Shown here one piece after another: positions 7,713 to 14,739 of a stretch of 16,711 nucleotides of DNA (position 1 is its first letter; every line of letters begins with the position of its first letter). The notes beneath the pieces were generated by a model. The model did no database searches and was not told where the DNA came from. It saw only the letters and a list, made by a program, of their open reading frames with translations. Source of the DNA: BRH-c25 sp964574195. GTDB taxonomy: Bacteria > Bacillota > Clostridia > Lutisporales > Lutisporaceae. The DNA lies in contig CAZNMO010000105.1 of NCBI GenBank assembly GCA_964574195.1, forward strand, positions 1 to 16,711, read 5' to 3'. Made by a program: the position numbers and the translations under genes.

Positions 7713-7800
7713 CCTTTATCACCTCCTTTTCGCCGAGGCTTTCTCCGTTTGTGTAGTTCTTAAATGGCCGCTTGGATGCTGTAACAACAGTTTTTATCAA
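7621..7800 (-). CDS. Small ORF overlapping the protease start (59 residues)
   Basis: A short frame begins with TTG at 7798-7800, just after the portal stop, and is preceded by AAAGGAGG at good spacing. It overlaps the first 92 bases of the protease gene in another frame. The first half (IKTVVTASKRPFKNYTNGES) looks like ordinary protein. The second half is low complexity with many Lys, Gly, Thr and Asp, and is probably only the shadow of the protease frame. I do not recognise the product. Without it there would be a 90-base gap between portal and protease, unusual in this tightly packed operon. Confidence 0.42.
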   Translation of the reverse strand: MIKTVVTASKRPFKNYTNGESLGEKEVIKVEEGQTNTRKGTKDGLTGTDKGSKDGSGHK

Positions 7801-7802
7801 GG

Positions 7803-9941
7803 CTAACCCTCCTTTCCCTTCCATTCATCGTACTGGCGTTTTGTCCTGGGTACCTTTCTGCATCTGCAGTTAGGGTGTGTATCTTCAACAACCTGTGGAG
7901 CTTCTTCAACTCTCCACATTTTGCCTTCCAAAGCTAAGCATATAGGGCATGCATCGGTGGCACTGGACCATTCGACATAATCAAAGCCTTCCGCCCTGTA
8001 CTCTACAATGGTTGCCTTGTCTATTGCCATAGCTGATTCACTTCTGGCTAACCTTTCCCAATACCAACGCTTCCCACCGAGCTCTTTGTTCAAGCTTCTG
8101 GCCCATACTTCAGGATTATCACCGGCTGCTGCATGAGTTCTCATCACCTGAATAACCCTGTCTTTCATGTCTTTGGCCTTGGTCTTTACCAGCTCCATAC
8201 CATTATCACTGAGCTCAATGACCTGCGGGTGATTGAAGTTCGGTATAACACGGTTACTGGATGAAGCAAGTTCCGGGTGTTCTTTCTTCGCTGTCTCATT
8301 TGCTTCTCTTACACCAAAGGCGAATGCCCTGAGCAGGTGAATGTTATAAACTCCTTCCCGCCTTGTACTGCCTGCAGTGTCAATCTGACTGCCAATCATC
8401 TCAGTAAGCCATTCATCCACAGCCTGACGGACCTTTTCTTCCGTTTCAGGAGCTAGGTCCTTATGTAGTGCTTTCTCCTGAGGAATAAGCTGTTTTACCT
8501 TGTGTTCAAGGTCATTGATTTCATCCATTATCGCATCAGTAAAGTTCTTTTCAAGCTGCTGTATGCGTGGATCATCATTTGGAATGTCAAAGAACTCTTT
8601 ATTTCGGTTCTCAAGCTTGCTTTTGTACCAAGCTGAGAACTGCTTACCACCTTCAGCTCCCGGGGGCTCTGCAGGCTCTTGTATATCCTGAGGCACCGGT
8701 GCAGGACCTACAGGTTTTTCATATCCTAGTTCCTCAGCGGCCATATCCTGGTCAATGAAGTTCTGATCTCTCTTTTTTATGACATTGGATATCTTCTTTT
8801 CCTCGGCCTGCTGCTTAAACAGATCAGCCTTGGCAAGCTCTACCGCATCCTGAAGGTTGATATCATCCCATTCCAGCTCATATTTCACTCCATTGTATCC
8901 CTTTAGCTGCAGCCATGTATCAATAATCTTCCGGGAAGGGTGCTCCAGAAGCTCCCTGTAATCCTCAAGCTCAGAGGTTAGAAGGTCAGCCTGCTGGCTG
9001 CTCATCCTCTCAGTAGTGGACCATGACAGACCCAGCAGGAACGGCGGGAGCCCTGTTTTAGCAACTATCTGCTCCAGAACCACTTTCACCGGTATCTCAC
9101 AGTCAAGGATCTGGTTGTCAGACCCTATTACCTTTATCTGAATATCTCCAACACCAAAGAAGTCTTTAATAATACCTTTTTTACCTTCTTCGATGGTTGA
9201 GGTAAAGGTCTTTTGGATCTCTGTTACCCTCTTCTTTGCTTCATCACTAGAAAGATTATCTTTATCAGGCTTATACGTCACTGAATACCTGACATTTCCG
9301 AACCTATCCCAGTTGATACCTATGCTATTAAGTATCTTAAGCAGAATACCGGTAACAAAGGGCATTGACCGGAGCAGCGATACACCATACGGGTTATCTC
9401 CTTCCGGATTCAAAGCCGTAAACAGTAATAGCTGCTGATAAGGAAGCTCTACCGGTTCTATTACATTATCCCTCTGCTCACAGATCACTACCTCTAGTGG
9501 ATTGTCCGTCTGCTTCAGCTTCATCCTGACGGATTCACATGTCTTAATAGCATATATGTCATCCTTGGCATTGTTCGGGACTATCTCTCCATAAGATGTA
9601 CCTGATTCCAGCAAGGTCCCGAAATAGTTATCAATGAAAGAAAAAAAGCCTTTATCCATTGCATTTACCTTAACATTGGATAAAAACTCATTTATTTCTT
9701 CCTGAATCTTATCATTATCCTTAACAGTTACAACAAACTTCCCCTTCAGCCTAGTTATCCTATAGATTGCAGTATCGATAATTGGTATAGCCTCTCTCAT
9801 GATTTTATACAGTTCCAGCTGTGCTTTCAGAGGAATATACTTGTCTATCTGGCTGAACGGATGACTATAGCTTGCTCTGGTCTGTGTCTCGGTCCTTGTA
9901 GAGCCCGACTTCTTCTTGAAAAATCTATCCCATAATCTCAA
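7803..9941 (-). CDS. Portal protein fused to a MuF-type minor head protein
   Basis: A 712-residue protein. The first roughly 440 residues are a portal protein: early YKIMREAIPIIDTAIYRITR, then PYGVSLLRSMPFVTGILLK, TGLPPFLLGLSWSTTERMSS and a coiled region. After a proline-rich linker (PVGPAPVPQDIQEPAEPPGA) comes a second module ending in the MuF / SPP1 gp7 signature: RSESAMAIDKATIVEYRA, then CPICLALEGKMW and finally HPNCRCRKVP. Portal forms the DNA channel at one vertex; MuF proteins are minor head proteins. The TTG at 9941 is preferred over the TTG at 9959 because AGGGGAGGTGA precedes it at ideal spacing. The stop is 19 bases after the terminase end region in the same operon. Confidence 0.88.
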   Translation of the reverse strand: MRLWDRFFKKKSGSTRTETQTRASYSHPFSQIDKYIPLKAQLELYKIMREAIPIIDTAIYRITRLKGKFVVTVKDNDKIQEEINEFLSNVKVNAMDKGFFSFIDNYFGTLLESGTSYGEIVPNNAKDDIYAIKTCESVRMKLKQTDNPLEVVICEQRDNVIEPVELPYQQLLLFTALNPEGDNPYGVSLLRSMPFVTGILLKILNSIGINWDRFGNVRYSVTYKPDKDNLSSDEAKKRVTEIQKTFTSTIEEGKKGIIKDFFGVGDIQIKVIGSDNQILDCEIPVKVVLEQIVAKTGLPPFLLGLSWSTTERMSSQQADLLTSELEDYRELLEHPSRKIIDTWLQLKGYNGVKYELEWDDINLQDAVELAKADLFKQQAEEKKISNVIKKRDQNFIDQDMAAEELGYEKPVGPAPVPQDIQEPAEPPGAEGGKQFSAWYKSKLENRNKEFFDIPNDDPRIQQLEKNFTDAIMDEINDLEHKVKQLIPQEKALHKDLAPETEEKVRQAVDEWLTEMIGSQIDTAGSTRREGVYNIHLLRAFAFGVREANETAKKEHPELASSSNRVIPNFNHPQVIELSDNGMELVKTKAKDMKDRVIQVMRTHAAAGDNPEVWARSLNKELGGKRWYWERLARSESAMAIDKATIVEYRAEGFDYVEWSSATDACPICLALEGKMWRVEEAPQVVEDTHPNCRCRKVPRTKRQYDEWKGKEG

Positions 9942-9959
9942 CCTTTCACCTCCCCTCAA

Positions 9960-11375
9960 TTAATCTGCAGTTCTTTCGCTCGAAGCGACCCAGAACGGCT
10001 CTGTATGACCTTCATAGAATGCCAATATAACAGCATCAGCCCTGTCTGGGGAACTTAATCCCCTCTTCTTCATGTCTTCTTTTCTCTCCAGTGCTATCTT
10101 GCCTCTGCTGGTCATTCTATACTTTCTTGTGGAAAGCTGACTGATAAGCCTTTCATCATCGGGCAACTGTATTGATGATGGTTTACCCTGCATATGGCCT
10201 GAGAAGTTTTCCTCCAGTAGCTCCCTTACTATTCCCCAGGTTTCAGTACCCCTATTTTCATAGTGCTCATCATCTGAAGATTCACCGTTGTTTACTGGGA
10301 TTACTTCAATATCCAGCTCCTGCTCTATAACAACTTCTCTAAGCCTGTCGGTTACTCCGCCACCTACACCGCTGTCATCTATCTTGACTCTGGCCTTCTC
10401 AATCTGAGGGAATTTCTCACGGTACCACCGGTATGTATCAATTACATGGCCTACTGTAACCATGGTATCCTGCTTGCTATACGGCTTTAGGTCAAACACT
10501 CTCATTCCGATTTTGGGAGCAATGACAGTTTCATCATCCCCGAACCTGGCAACGTCTACGCCTATATCCAGCATGGTACCCTGTGGGGTTATTACTGTTT
10601 CCTTTGCAAGTTCTACAAACTCCAAAGGAATAAAAGTATCAGCTTCAGCTTTGGGCGGCTCACCCAGAACCCTTACACGCCATACATCGCTTCCCTCATG
10701 ATATTTACGACGAAGCATTTCTATATTCTCTTTGCTGGTCCTTGTGCTGTCAAGGCTTGATATCCTATGAACCTTGTACAGTTCCCTGTCCTTGTTATAG
10801 CTGTCATAGAAGGTACCTGAAATAGTGGTAGGGTTACCGCACATCAAAAGCTTATTATCATCACCTGATAAGGTACCCAGGATAGCTTCCATAATAGGCT
10901 CAGCCACACCAGATGCTTCATCGACTATGAATAGCATATGATCTTCATGAAAGCCCTGCATATTCTCCGGCCGGGTTGCAGTCTTGGCAGTAGCAAACCA
11001 CCTATCCTCATGGCCAACCATATATACTTTTGTCTTGGTCCACTTTAGGAAGTCCCTAACCTTGGAATTATTCAACCACTTCGCAATTTCAGCCCATAGA
11101 ACATCGTAAAGCTGCTGTTTTGTCGGAGCTGTGCATACCACCTTGGGATTAGGCCTGCAACATAAGAACCATATAGCCAGTGCAGCTTCCAGAGCTGTCT
11201 TTCCGACACCCTGACCACTTCTAACAGTGACCCGTTTATTATTGGCTATATCATTCATCACACCGGACTGATACTCATCAGCATGAAACTCCAGCATATC
11301 TTCAGCAAACTCTACAGGATGGTCCCAATACAGATTTATCAAATCAACCATTACATTGTACGGAAGCTTACTCAT
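9960..11375 (-). CDS. terL: Terminase large subunit (ATPase and nuclease)
   Basis: A 471-residue DNA packaging motor. Residues 54-60 read GQGVGKT (Walker A), residues 147-154 MLFIVDEA (Walker B) and residues 180-184 GNPTT (coupling motif). The nuclease domain has acidic residues in GVDVARFGDD (around 272-281), KIDDSGVGGG (331-340) and SPDRADAVI (442-450), the pattern of RNase H-like terminase nucleases. The ATG overlaps the small terminase stop by eight bases. All catalytic motifs are intact, so it is probably functional. Confidence 0.95.
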   Translation of the reverse strand: MSKLPYNVMVDLINLYWDHPVEFAEDMLEFHADEYQSGVMNDIANNKRVTVRSGQGVGKTALEAALAIWFLCCRPNPKVVCTAPTKQQLYDVLWAEIAKWLNNSKVRDFLKWTKTKVYMVGHEDRWFATAKTATRPENMQGFHEDHMLFIVDEASGVAEPIMEAILGTLSGDDNKLLMCGNPTTISGTFYDSYNKDRELYKVHRISSLDSTRTSKENIEMLRRKYHEGSDVWRVRVLGEPPKAEADTFIPLEFVELAKETVITPQGTMLDIGVDVARFGDDETVIAPKIGMRVFDLKPYSKQDTMVTVGHVIDTYRWYREKFPQIEKARVKIDDSGVGGGVTDRLREVVIEQELDIEVIPVNNGESSDDEHYENRGTETWGIVRELLEENFSGHMQGKPSSIQLPDDERLISQLSTRKYRMTSRGKIALERKEDMKKRGLSSPDRADAVILAFYEGHTEPFWVASSERTAD

Positions 11376-12144
11376 TTTGGTTCACCTGCTGCATCTTTTC
11401 TCTCCGGCGGGCAGCCACCTCTTCAACTGCTTTCGCCCAGTCCTCAGCTTTCTTCTCATCCCCTGGACCTTTACGGATAATATCAACCTCAGCCTTCAGC
11501 TTTTCTATCCGTAGTTTCTGCTCTTCTGTAGCCAATCCGGATTTTATGAATTCATCATACTGCTTTATCATGCTTCGGAGCTCTGCCATTGCCCTGGATT
11601 GTGCTGTAAGGAAGTTTGCCTGCCTATCCCATGCAAACTGGAAGTTCCACTCCTCTTCTGTCGATGAACCATTATCAAAGTCGGCATCTTTCTTTTTCTT
11701 GAGCTCTTTTATCATCTCATCTTTGCCGGTTACATACATGATTCTCTGAGCCCTAATAATGGCAGTATACTGAATGAGGATGTTCTCCCAGAGCATATCT
11801 ATAGTATCCTTGCTTTCGATATCCTGGATGATCTGAATTGAATCCTCAGGCAGATACTTTGAGAAGAAGCCATACTTTTCGGCGTTCTTATTGCCTTCAG
11901 GTGCTCCGTGGCCCTCGGCATTTTTATTGCCGGGTTGGCCACCTTTTTGTTTAGTAACGTTACTTTTCCCTTTTGGTAACGTTACTTTATTATCTGATTC
12001 CCATTTGTCCTGGTTCTTCCATTTGCGGACCTGTTCCTCAGATACTCCCAGTTCTTTGGCGATATCTTTAAGCCGACGCTTTTTTCCTGATTCAACCCAC
12101 AGCTCTTTTGCCTTAACCCGATTCGGACTTCTTGCCCTTGGCAC
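11368..12144 (-). CDS. terS: Terminase small subunit (PBSX-like)
   Basis: A 258-residue DNA-recognition subunit of the packaging terminase. Residues 24-48 form a helix-turn-helix (LKDIAKELGVSEEQVRKWKN). A basic linker with the hallmark KGGQPGNKNAEGHGAPEGNK (67-86) and YGFFSKYLPE (91-100) follows, seen in PBSX-type small terminases. The rest is a helical oligomerisation region with a charged C-terminus. The start is GTG at 12142-12144, preceded by GGTGAGGTGGT. It is the first gene of the late operon. Its coding sequence carries two identical 10-base palindromes (see separate entry). Confidence 0.92.
   Translation of the reverse strand: MPRARSPNRVKAKELWVESGKKRRLKDIAKELGVSEEQVRKWKNQDKWESDNKVTLPKGKSNVTKQKGGQPGNKNAEGHGAPEGNKNAEKYGFFSKYLPEDSIQIIQDIESKDTIDMLWENILIQYTAIIRAQRIMYVTGKDEMIKELKKKKDADFDNGSSTEEEWNFQFAWDRQANFLTAQSRAMAELRSMIKQYDEFIKSGLATEEQKLRIEKLKAEVDIIRKGPGDEKKAEDWAKAVEEVAARRREKMQQVNQNE
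11953..11986. repeat. Two identical palindromes GTAACGTTAC, 22 bp apart, inside terS
   Basis: GTAACGTTAC occurs at 11954-11963 and again at 11976-11985, each followed by CTTT, giving 13-base direct repeats with a 22-base period (about two helical turns). The period is not a multiple of three, so the two copies are read in different frames (VTL versus NVT) and do not reflect a protein repeat. Small terminases of this type often bind sites in or near their own gene, so this is a candidate packaging-recognition site. Confidence 0.6.
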
Positions 12145-12239
12145 ACCACCTCACCACCACATCTGTTTGTTTTGGAAATGCATATTTTATTAAGCGCAAG
12201 CATATTATGTATATTACAATTGAAAAGGGAGATGTAACG

Positions 12240-12323
12240 ATGCTAAAATCTATCCTAAATGCCCTGATTGCAAGGTTGAAAGTAGTTATTGTAATAATTA
12301 CTTTTACCAATCGGGGGCAGTAA
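12240..12323 (+). CDS. Candidate 27-residue hydrophobic peptide (type I toxin-like)
   Basis: A plus-strand ORF of 27 codons from ATG at 12240 with GGGAG at 12227-12231 as ribosome binding site. The peptide starts MLKSILNALIARLKVVIVI, continues hydrophobic, and ends in a polar basic tail (TFTNRGQ): one membrane-spanning helix with positive residues, as in type I toxins. It is opposite in strand to all neighbouring phage genes. The region around its start is complementary to 12373-12386 downstream, and a perfect hairpin lies at its stop codon. I do not recognise a named family. It could also be a small regulatory RNA whose ORF is incidental. Confidence 0.45.
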   Translation: MLKSILNALIARLKVVIVIITFTNRGQ

Positions 12324-12354
12324 GCTACGGCTTACTGTTTAGGATAAAATGATA

Positions 12355-12382
12355 ATTATAAAAATATAGGTCAGCATCTTAA
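12355..12382 (-). promoter_or_regulatory. Candidate antisense promoter against the small peptide transcript
   Basis: On the minus strand a perfect TATAAT (12355-12360) lies 16 bases after TTAAGA (12377-12382, four of six matches to the -35 consensus). Transcription would start near 12348 and run back through the 3' half of the peptide transcript, as antitoxin RNAs of type I systems do. The region is AT-rich, so a chance match is possible. Confidence 0.3.
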
Positions 12383-12397
12383 CATCTTTTTAATACT

Positions 12398-12430
12398 AAA
12401 GGCAACCGAGACATTTCAACGGTTGCCTTT
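12398..12430 (+). terminator. Hairpin terminator after the small peptide transcript
   Basis: AAAGGCAACCG at 12398-12408 pairs perfectly (11 bp) with CGGTTGCCTTT at 12420-12430, with an 11-base loop, followed on the plus strand by an A/T-rich stretch. It may act in both directions. It would end the plus-strand transcript of the 27-residue peptide. Confidence 0.65.
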
Positions 12431-12562
12431 AATATTATATTATGATTTTAATATGTCCTATTTATTTAGTACTTAATTTTCATGGAACAAACATACCTTA
12501 GAAGCTTGATTTTTCAGCACTTTAGTCTTGTACTGCTTTAATAATAAACAATATAAATATGT

Positions 12563-12584
12563 AAAAAAATGAGCCTGTCGGCTC
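12563..12584 (-). terminator. Rho-independent terminator of the membrane-protein transcript
   Basis: On the minus strand GAGCC and GGCTC form a 5-bp stem with loop GACA, followed by ATTTTTTT. It ends transcription coming from the minus-strand genes at 12598-13171. Confidence 0.75.
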
Positions 12585-12597
12585 TTAATATTCAAAA

Positions 12598-12729
12598 CTA
12601 ATCCTTTAGAACTCCATATTTTTCTAAAATTTCATAAGGATTTTTCCTAACACATTTGAACAGGGAAAACGGAGAAATTTTCGACACCCTTACAGCCTTA
12701 TAATGGCGTAAGTTAGAATTCAACCTCAT
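12598..12729 (-). CDS. Possible small ORF of 43 residues before the terminator
   Basis: Starting from an ATG at 12727-12729 inside the end of the membrane-protein gene (17-base overlap), a frame runs 43 codons to a TAG. It has a GGAAGG a few bases upstream. The translated end (FKCVRKNPYEILEKYGVLKD) looks like real protein, and a terminator follows 14 bases after the stop. No family recognised. It fills what would otherwise be a 130-base gap between the upstream stop and the terminator. Confidence 0.38.
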   Translation of the reverse strand: MRLNSNLRHYKAVRVSKISPFSLFKCVRKNPYEILEKYGVLKD

Positions 12730-13171
12730 CTGCCTTCCAACCCTTTCCCCCAGGCTTATTCCTTCTGAATTTACGACTATATGACTCTGACTTTGCTTCT
12801 TCCCAAATGTGTTTAAAAAGAATTTGGGAATTTAATGCTAATTCGTCTAACTCTTTTGGATCGCTTGAATTGGACTGAATAGCTGCAATACACTCATTCA
12901 ATCTCATTATCTCCGTCTTATGCACATCATTGTTTGGGCTTAAATTAACAATAATTTTGTATCTTAATGTCTTCGCTGTATCAATGTCATTGTTTGTGCA
13001 AGCATCGATAAATTCATATATAAGGTTAGTAAGCTTACCCATGTGCTCTATTCGGTGTTTTGCAATAATATCAACATAAAGCTGCCGTCTGCCGTGAAGG
13101 AATGCAAATATTGAAAGAATCATTGCTACTATGGAAAAGATTGTTTCAGAAGTAATAGACAGGTTTTCCAT
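12713..13171 (-). CDS. Membrane-anchored protein of unknown function (cargo gene)
   Basis: A 152-residue protein with one N-terminal membrane segment (about residues 10-26, TIFSIVAMILSIFAFLH) followed by HGRRQ, which suggests the bulk is cytoplasmic by the positive-inside rule. The rest is helical (KLTNLIYEFIDACTNNDID, KTLRYKIIVNL) and ends in a basic then acidic tail. The start is supported by AGGAG about eleven bases before the ATG. I do not recognise a family. Its place beside late genes, with its own terminator, is typical of lysogenic cargo; a role in phage exclusion or host change is only a guess. Confidence 0.7.
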   Translation of the reverse strand: MENLSITSETIFSIVAMILSIFAFLHGRRQLYVDIIAKHRIEHMGKLTNLIYEFIDACTNNDIDTAKTLRYKIIVNLSPNNDVHKTEIMRLNECIAAIQSNSSDPKELDELALNSQILFKHIWEEAKSESYSRKFRRNKPGGKGWKADEVEF

Positions 13172-13245
13172 GGCTTTAGTCTCCTATCCTGTATCTTCTA
13201 TTATTTAATTATAAATTTCATCATTGCATATTATATTTAAAAATC

Positions 13246-13491
13246 CTAATTTCCCTCGTCGTCACCATCATCGTCATTATACATTTCTTTTTCAATATCT
13301 TTTTCCTTAATAAATGATAATACTTTTTTAAAATTGCAACCAGGATTAGGGCAAATCTGCATTGTCCGATAACCATCTTTATATGGTGAAGTATCATAAC
13401 ATTCGCTGTCATCAAAATCTGTCTTACATATAGGACATACTTTAAAAGCTTCATCTGTATTGTCAAAGCTCTTTTTGTAATTTTCTTTCAT
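13246..13491 (-). CDS. Small cysteine-rich (zinc-ribbon-like) protein
   Basis: An 81-residue protein with CPIC (C19, C22) and CPNPGC (C47, C52), the four-cysteine spacing expected for a small zinc ribbon. The C-terminal tail is strongly acidic (YNDDDGDDEGN). The ATG has AAGGAGGAG nine bases upstream. The next gene downstream begins about 75 bases after its stop on the same strand. It may be a regulator or adaptor; there is no evidence for a specific target. The overlapping frame at 13221-13466 is its shadow. Confidence 0.72.
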   Translation of the reverse strand: MKENYKKSFDNTDEAFKVCPICKTDFDDSECYDTSPYKDGYRTMQICPNPGCNFKKVLSFIKEKDIEKEMYNDDDGDDEGN

Positions 13492-13619
13492 ACTAAAAAC
13501 TCCTCCTTATGTAATAAATTTATCTAATTCCCTTTATTGTAAGATACAACATTTAAGCTATTTTTTCTATATCTTTTTAAAATTGTCTACTATTTTTGTT
13601 TGACAGCTTAATACAAAAC

Positions 13620-13656
13620 AGCAGTCGGGGATAGCTCTCTGCTTTCCGCGGCTGCT
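13620..13656 (-). terminator. Hairpin terminator after the cysteine-cluster gene
   Basis: AGCAGTCGGGGA at 13620-13631 pairs with TCCGCGGCTGCT at 13645-13656, with one G-U pair and one mismatch. On the minus strand the stem is followed by GTTTTG. It would end the transcript from the gene at 13779-14645. The U-tract is short, so strength is uncertain. Confidence 0.5.
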
Positions 13657-13778
13657 TTATGTGGAAATTCAATGCATATTAAAAGTCAGGATATCTTTCA
13701 ATCTGGACTTCGCATCTGACAATTATTCACAATGCCATTATAGCATGTCAAGTTTTGCATAGAAATATCAACTTTTTA

Positions 13779-14645
13779 TCACCTATTTTTCAAAGCGTTC
13801 ATTCTAGCTATTTGGCCTTTGATATAGTCCGTTTCTGAAGTTTGGAATCTGCCTTTAAAATCAGTAATCTCAAATCCAGATTCATATTTTGTAAAGGCCA
13901 TATATAAGAAATAGAATATAGGATACTGTCTTCTTGATATATAGTTCTTATCTACACCAATTGGTAAACGAGAAATAGTAAATATTTCATCATCAAATTC
14001 ACTTAAATCCGCCTGCCATTTTCTTGCATCATAGTTGTTGCCAATATTATTGCAGATACTAAAATCCTCATTTATATCAAACCCTAATACTGATTTAGCA
14101 CTTGGTTTGTCACACTCATCTATTCCTTTTGTTTCTCTATAACTAACTCCATATTCTCTGCATGTCATTGGTCTTACCTGGTATATCATGCACTTCTTAT
14201 TCTTCTCATCTAAAAATAGACATGGAAATTCCTTACCTACAAATGTAAATCTCATATCCTTATCCATAACCTCTTTAAAGCCTGCTCCAGTTATATCTTT
14301 TTCTAAACTGGCGATATAGTTAGGATTTTCGCTCCTCATTTTTATAAAAGTCGATCCTAATCTTTCAATAAGCTCTTTTATTTTCTCCTTGCTCCATTTT
14401 TTAATTTCAAGCAGTATAATATCAAACTCAACATCTGAAATTGGAAAATTATCATAGCAGCAATCAATGCACCCCACTTTACACGGAGGTTTAGTACCTG
14501 TCTTGTTAAAATGTTCTTCTATGGCCTTATCAACTTTGCTATACAACGAAAATACCCTTGCGCCTCTGCTATCTTCCTTAATATCTGGATGACATTTAAT
14601 TTTCCTTCTACCACTGCCGCAAAAACATAATTCTTCATTACTCAT
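13779..14645 (-). CDS. YkgJ-type cysteine-cluster protein with an N-terminal SEC-C-like motif
   Basis: A 288-residue protein. Residues 7-19 read CFCGSGRRKIKCH, a SEC-C-type metal-binding motif (CxCGSG followed by CH). Residues 55-63 carry CKVGCIDCC, and 142-162 carry C..., then CMIYQVRPMTC, the cysteine pattern of the YkgJ (zinc/iron-chelating, UPF0153) family, whose domain probably binds a metal or Fe-S cluster. The C-terminal third has no recognised motif. The cellular role of the family is unsettled. It lies between the late regulator and the terminase genes with its own terminator, so it is probably cargo rather than a structural gene. Confidence 0.85.
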   Translation of the reverse strand: MSNEELCFCGSGRRKIKCHPDIKEDSRGARVFSLYSKVDKAIEEHFNKTGTKPPCKVGCIDCCYDNFPISDVEFDIILLEIKKWSKEKIKELIERLGSTFIKMRSENPNYIASLEKDITGAGFKEVMDKDMRFTFVGKEFPCLFLDEKNKKCMIYQVRPMTCREYGVSYRETKGIDECDKPSAKSVLGFDINEDFSICNNIGNNYDARKWQADLSEFDDEIFTISRLPIGVDKNYISRRQYPIFYFLYMAFTKYESGFEITDFKGRFQTSETDYIKGQIARMNALKNR

Positions 14646-14679
14646 AACAATCCCTCACATAATGTTTATTTATTGTTTA

Positions 14680-14709
14680 ATTTTACCATAAAAAATCAAA
14701 AATGGACAA
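14680..14709 (-). promoter_or_regulatory. Candidate promoter of the cysteine-cluster gene
   Basis: On the minus strand TTGTCC (14704-14709) and TAAAAT (14680-14685) are 18 bases apart, four and five of six matches to consensus. The -35 lies in the arm of the preceding terminator, so the upstream transcript ends where this one begins. The matches are imperfect in AT-rich DNA. Confidence 0.35.
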
Positions 14710-14733
14710 GTTTATTAAAATTGTCCATTTTTG
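14697..14733 (-). terminator. Strong terminator after the late regulator gene
   Basis: CAAAAATGGACAA at 14697-14709 pairs perfectly (13 bp) with TTGTCCATTTTTG at 14721-14733, with an 11-base loop. The stem ends in A and T runs on both sides, so it should work in both directions. It lies seven bases after the stop of the ArpU-like gene. Confidence 0.8.
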
Positions 14734-14739
14734 TAACAA

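Larger units (their letters stand above)
12231..12386 (+). promoter_or_regulatory. Predicted long-range mRNA fold hiding the start site of the small peptide
   Basis: Three nested pairings can be read by eye. The outer one joins 12231-12244 (just after the ribosome binding site, including the ATG) with 12373-12386 (12 of 14 positions pair), and can be extended over the GGGAG by G-U pairs with the following T run. The middle one joins TATCCTAAA at 12251-12259 with TTTAGGATA at 12338-12346 (9 of 9). The inner one is a hairpin CAGTAAGC / GCTTACTG at 12318-12337. The nesting is consistent with a single fold that blocks translation. Confidence 0.5.

Noticed and set aside
12160..12225. Plus-strand promoter for the small peptide
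   Set aside because: Several AT-rich hexamers, but none pairs with a good -35 at correct spacing while leaving room for a leader.
12132..12323. 63-residue plus-strand ORF reading through the 27-residue peptide
   Set aside because: The upstream start lies antisense to the terS start and has no ribosome binding site; the internal ATG at 12240 has GGGAG at good spacing.
12318..12337. Hairpin at the peptide stop codon as a terminator
   Set aside because: Perfect 8-bp stem but no following T run; better seen as part of the mRNA fold, with the real terminator at 12398-12430.
13221..13466. 81-residue minus-strand ORF
   Set aside because: Overlaps the cysteine-rich gene in another frame, has odd composition and no ribosome binding site.
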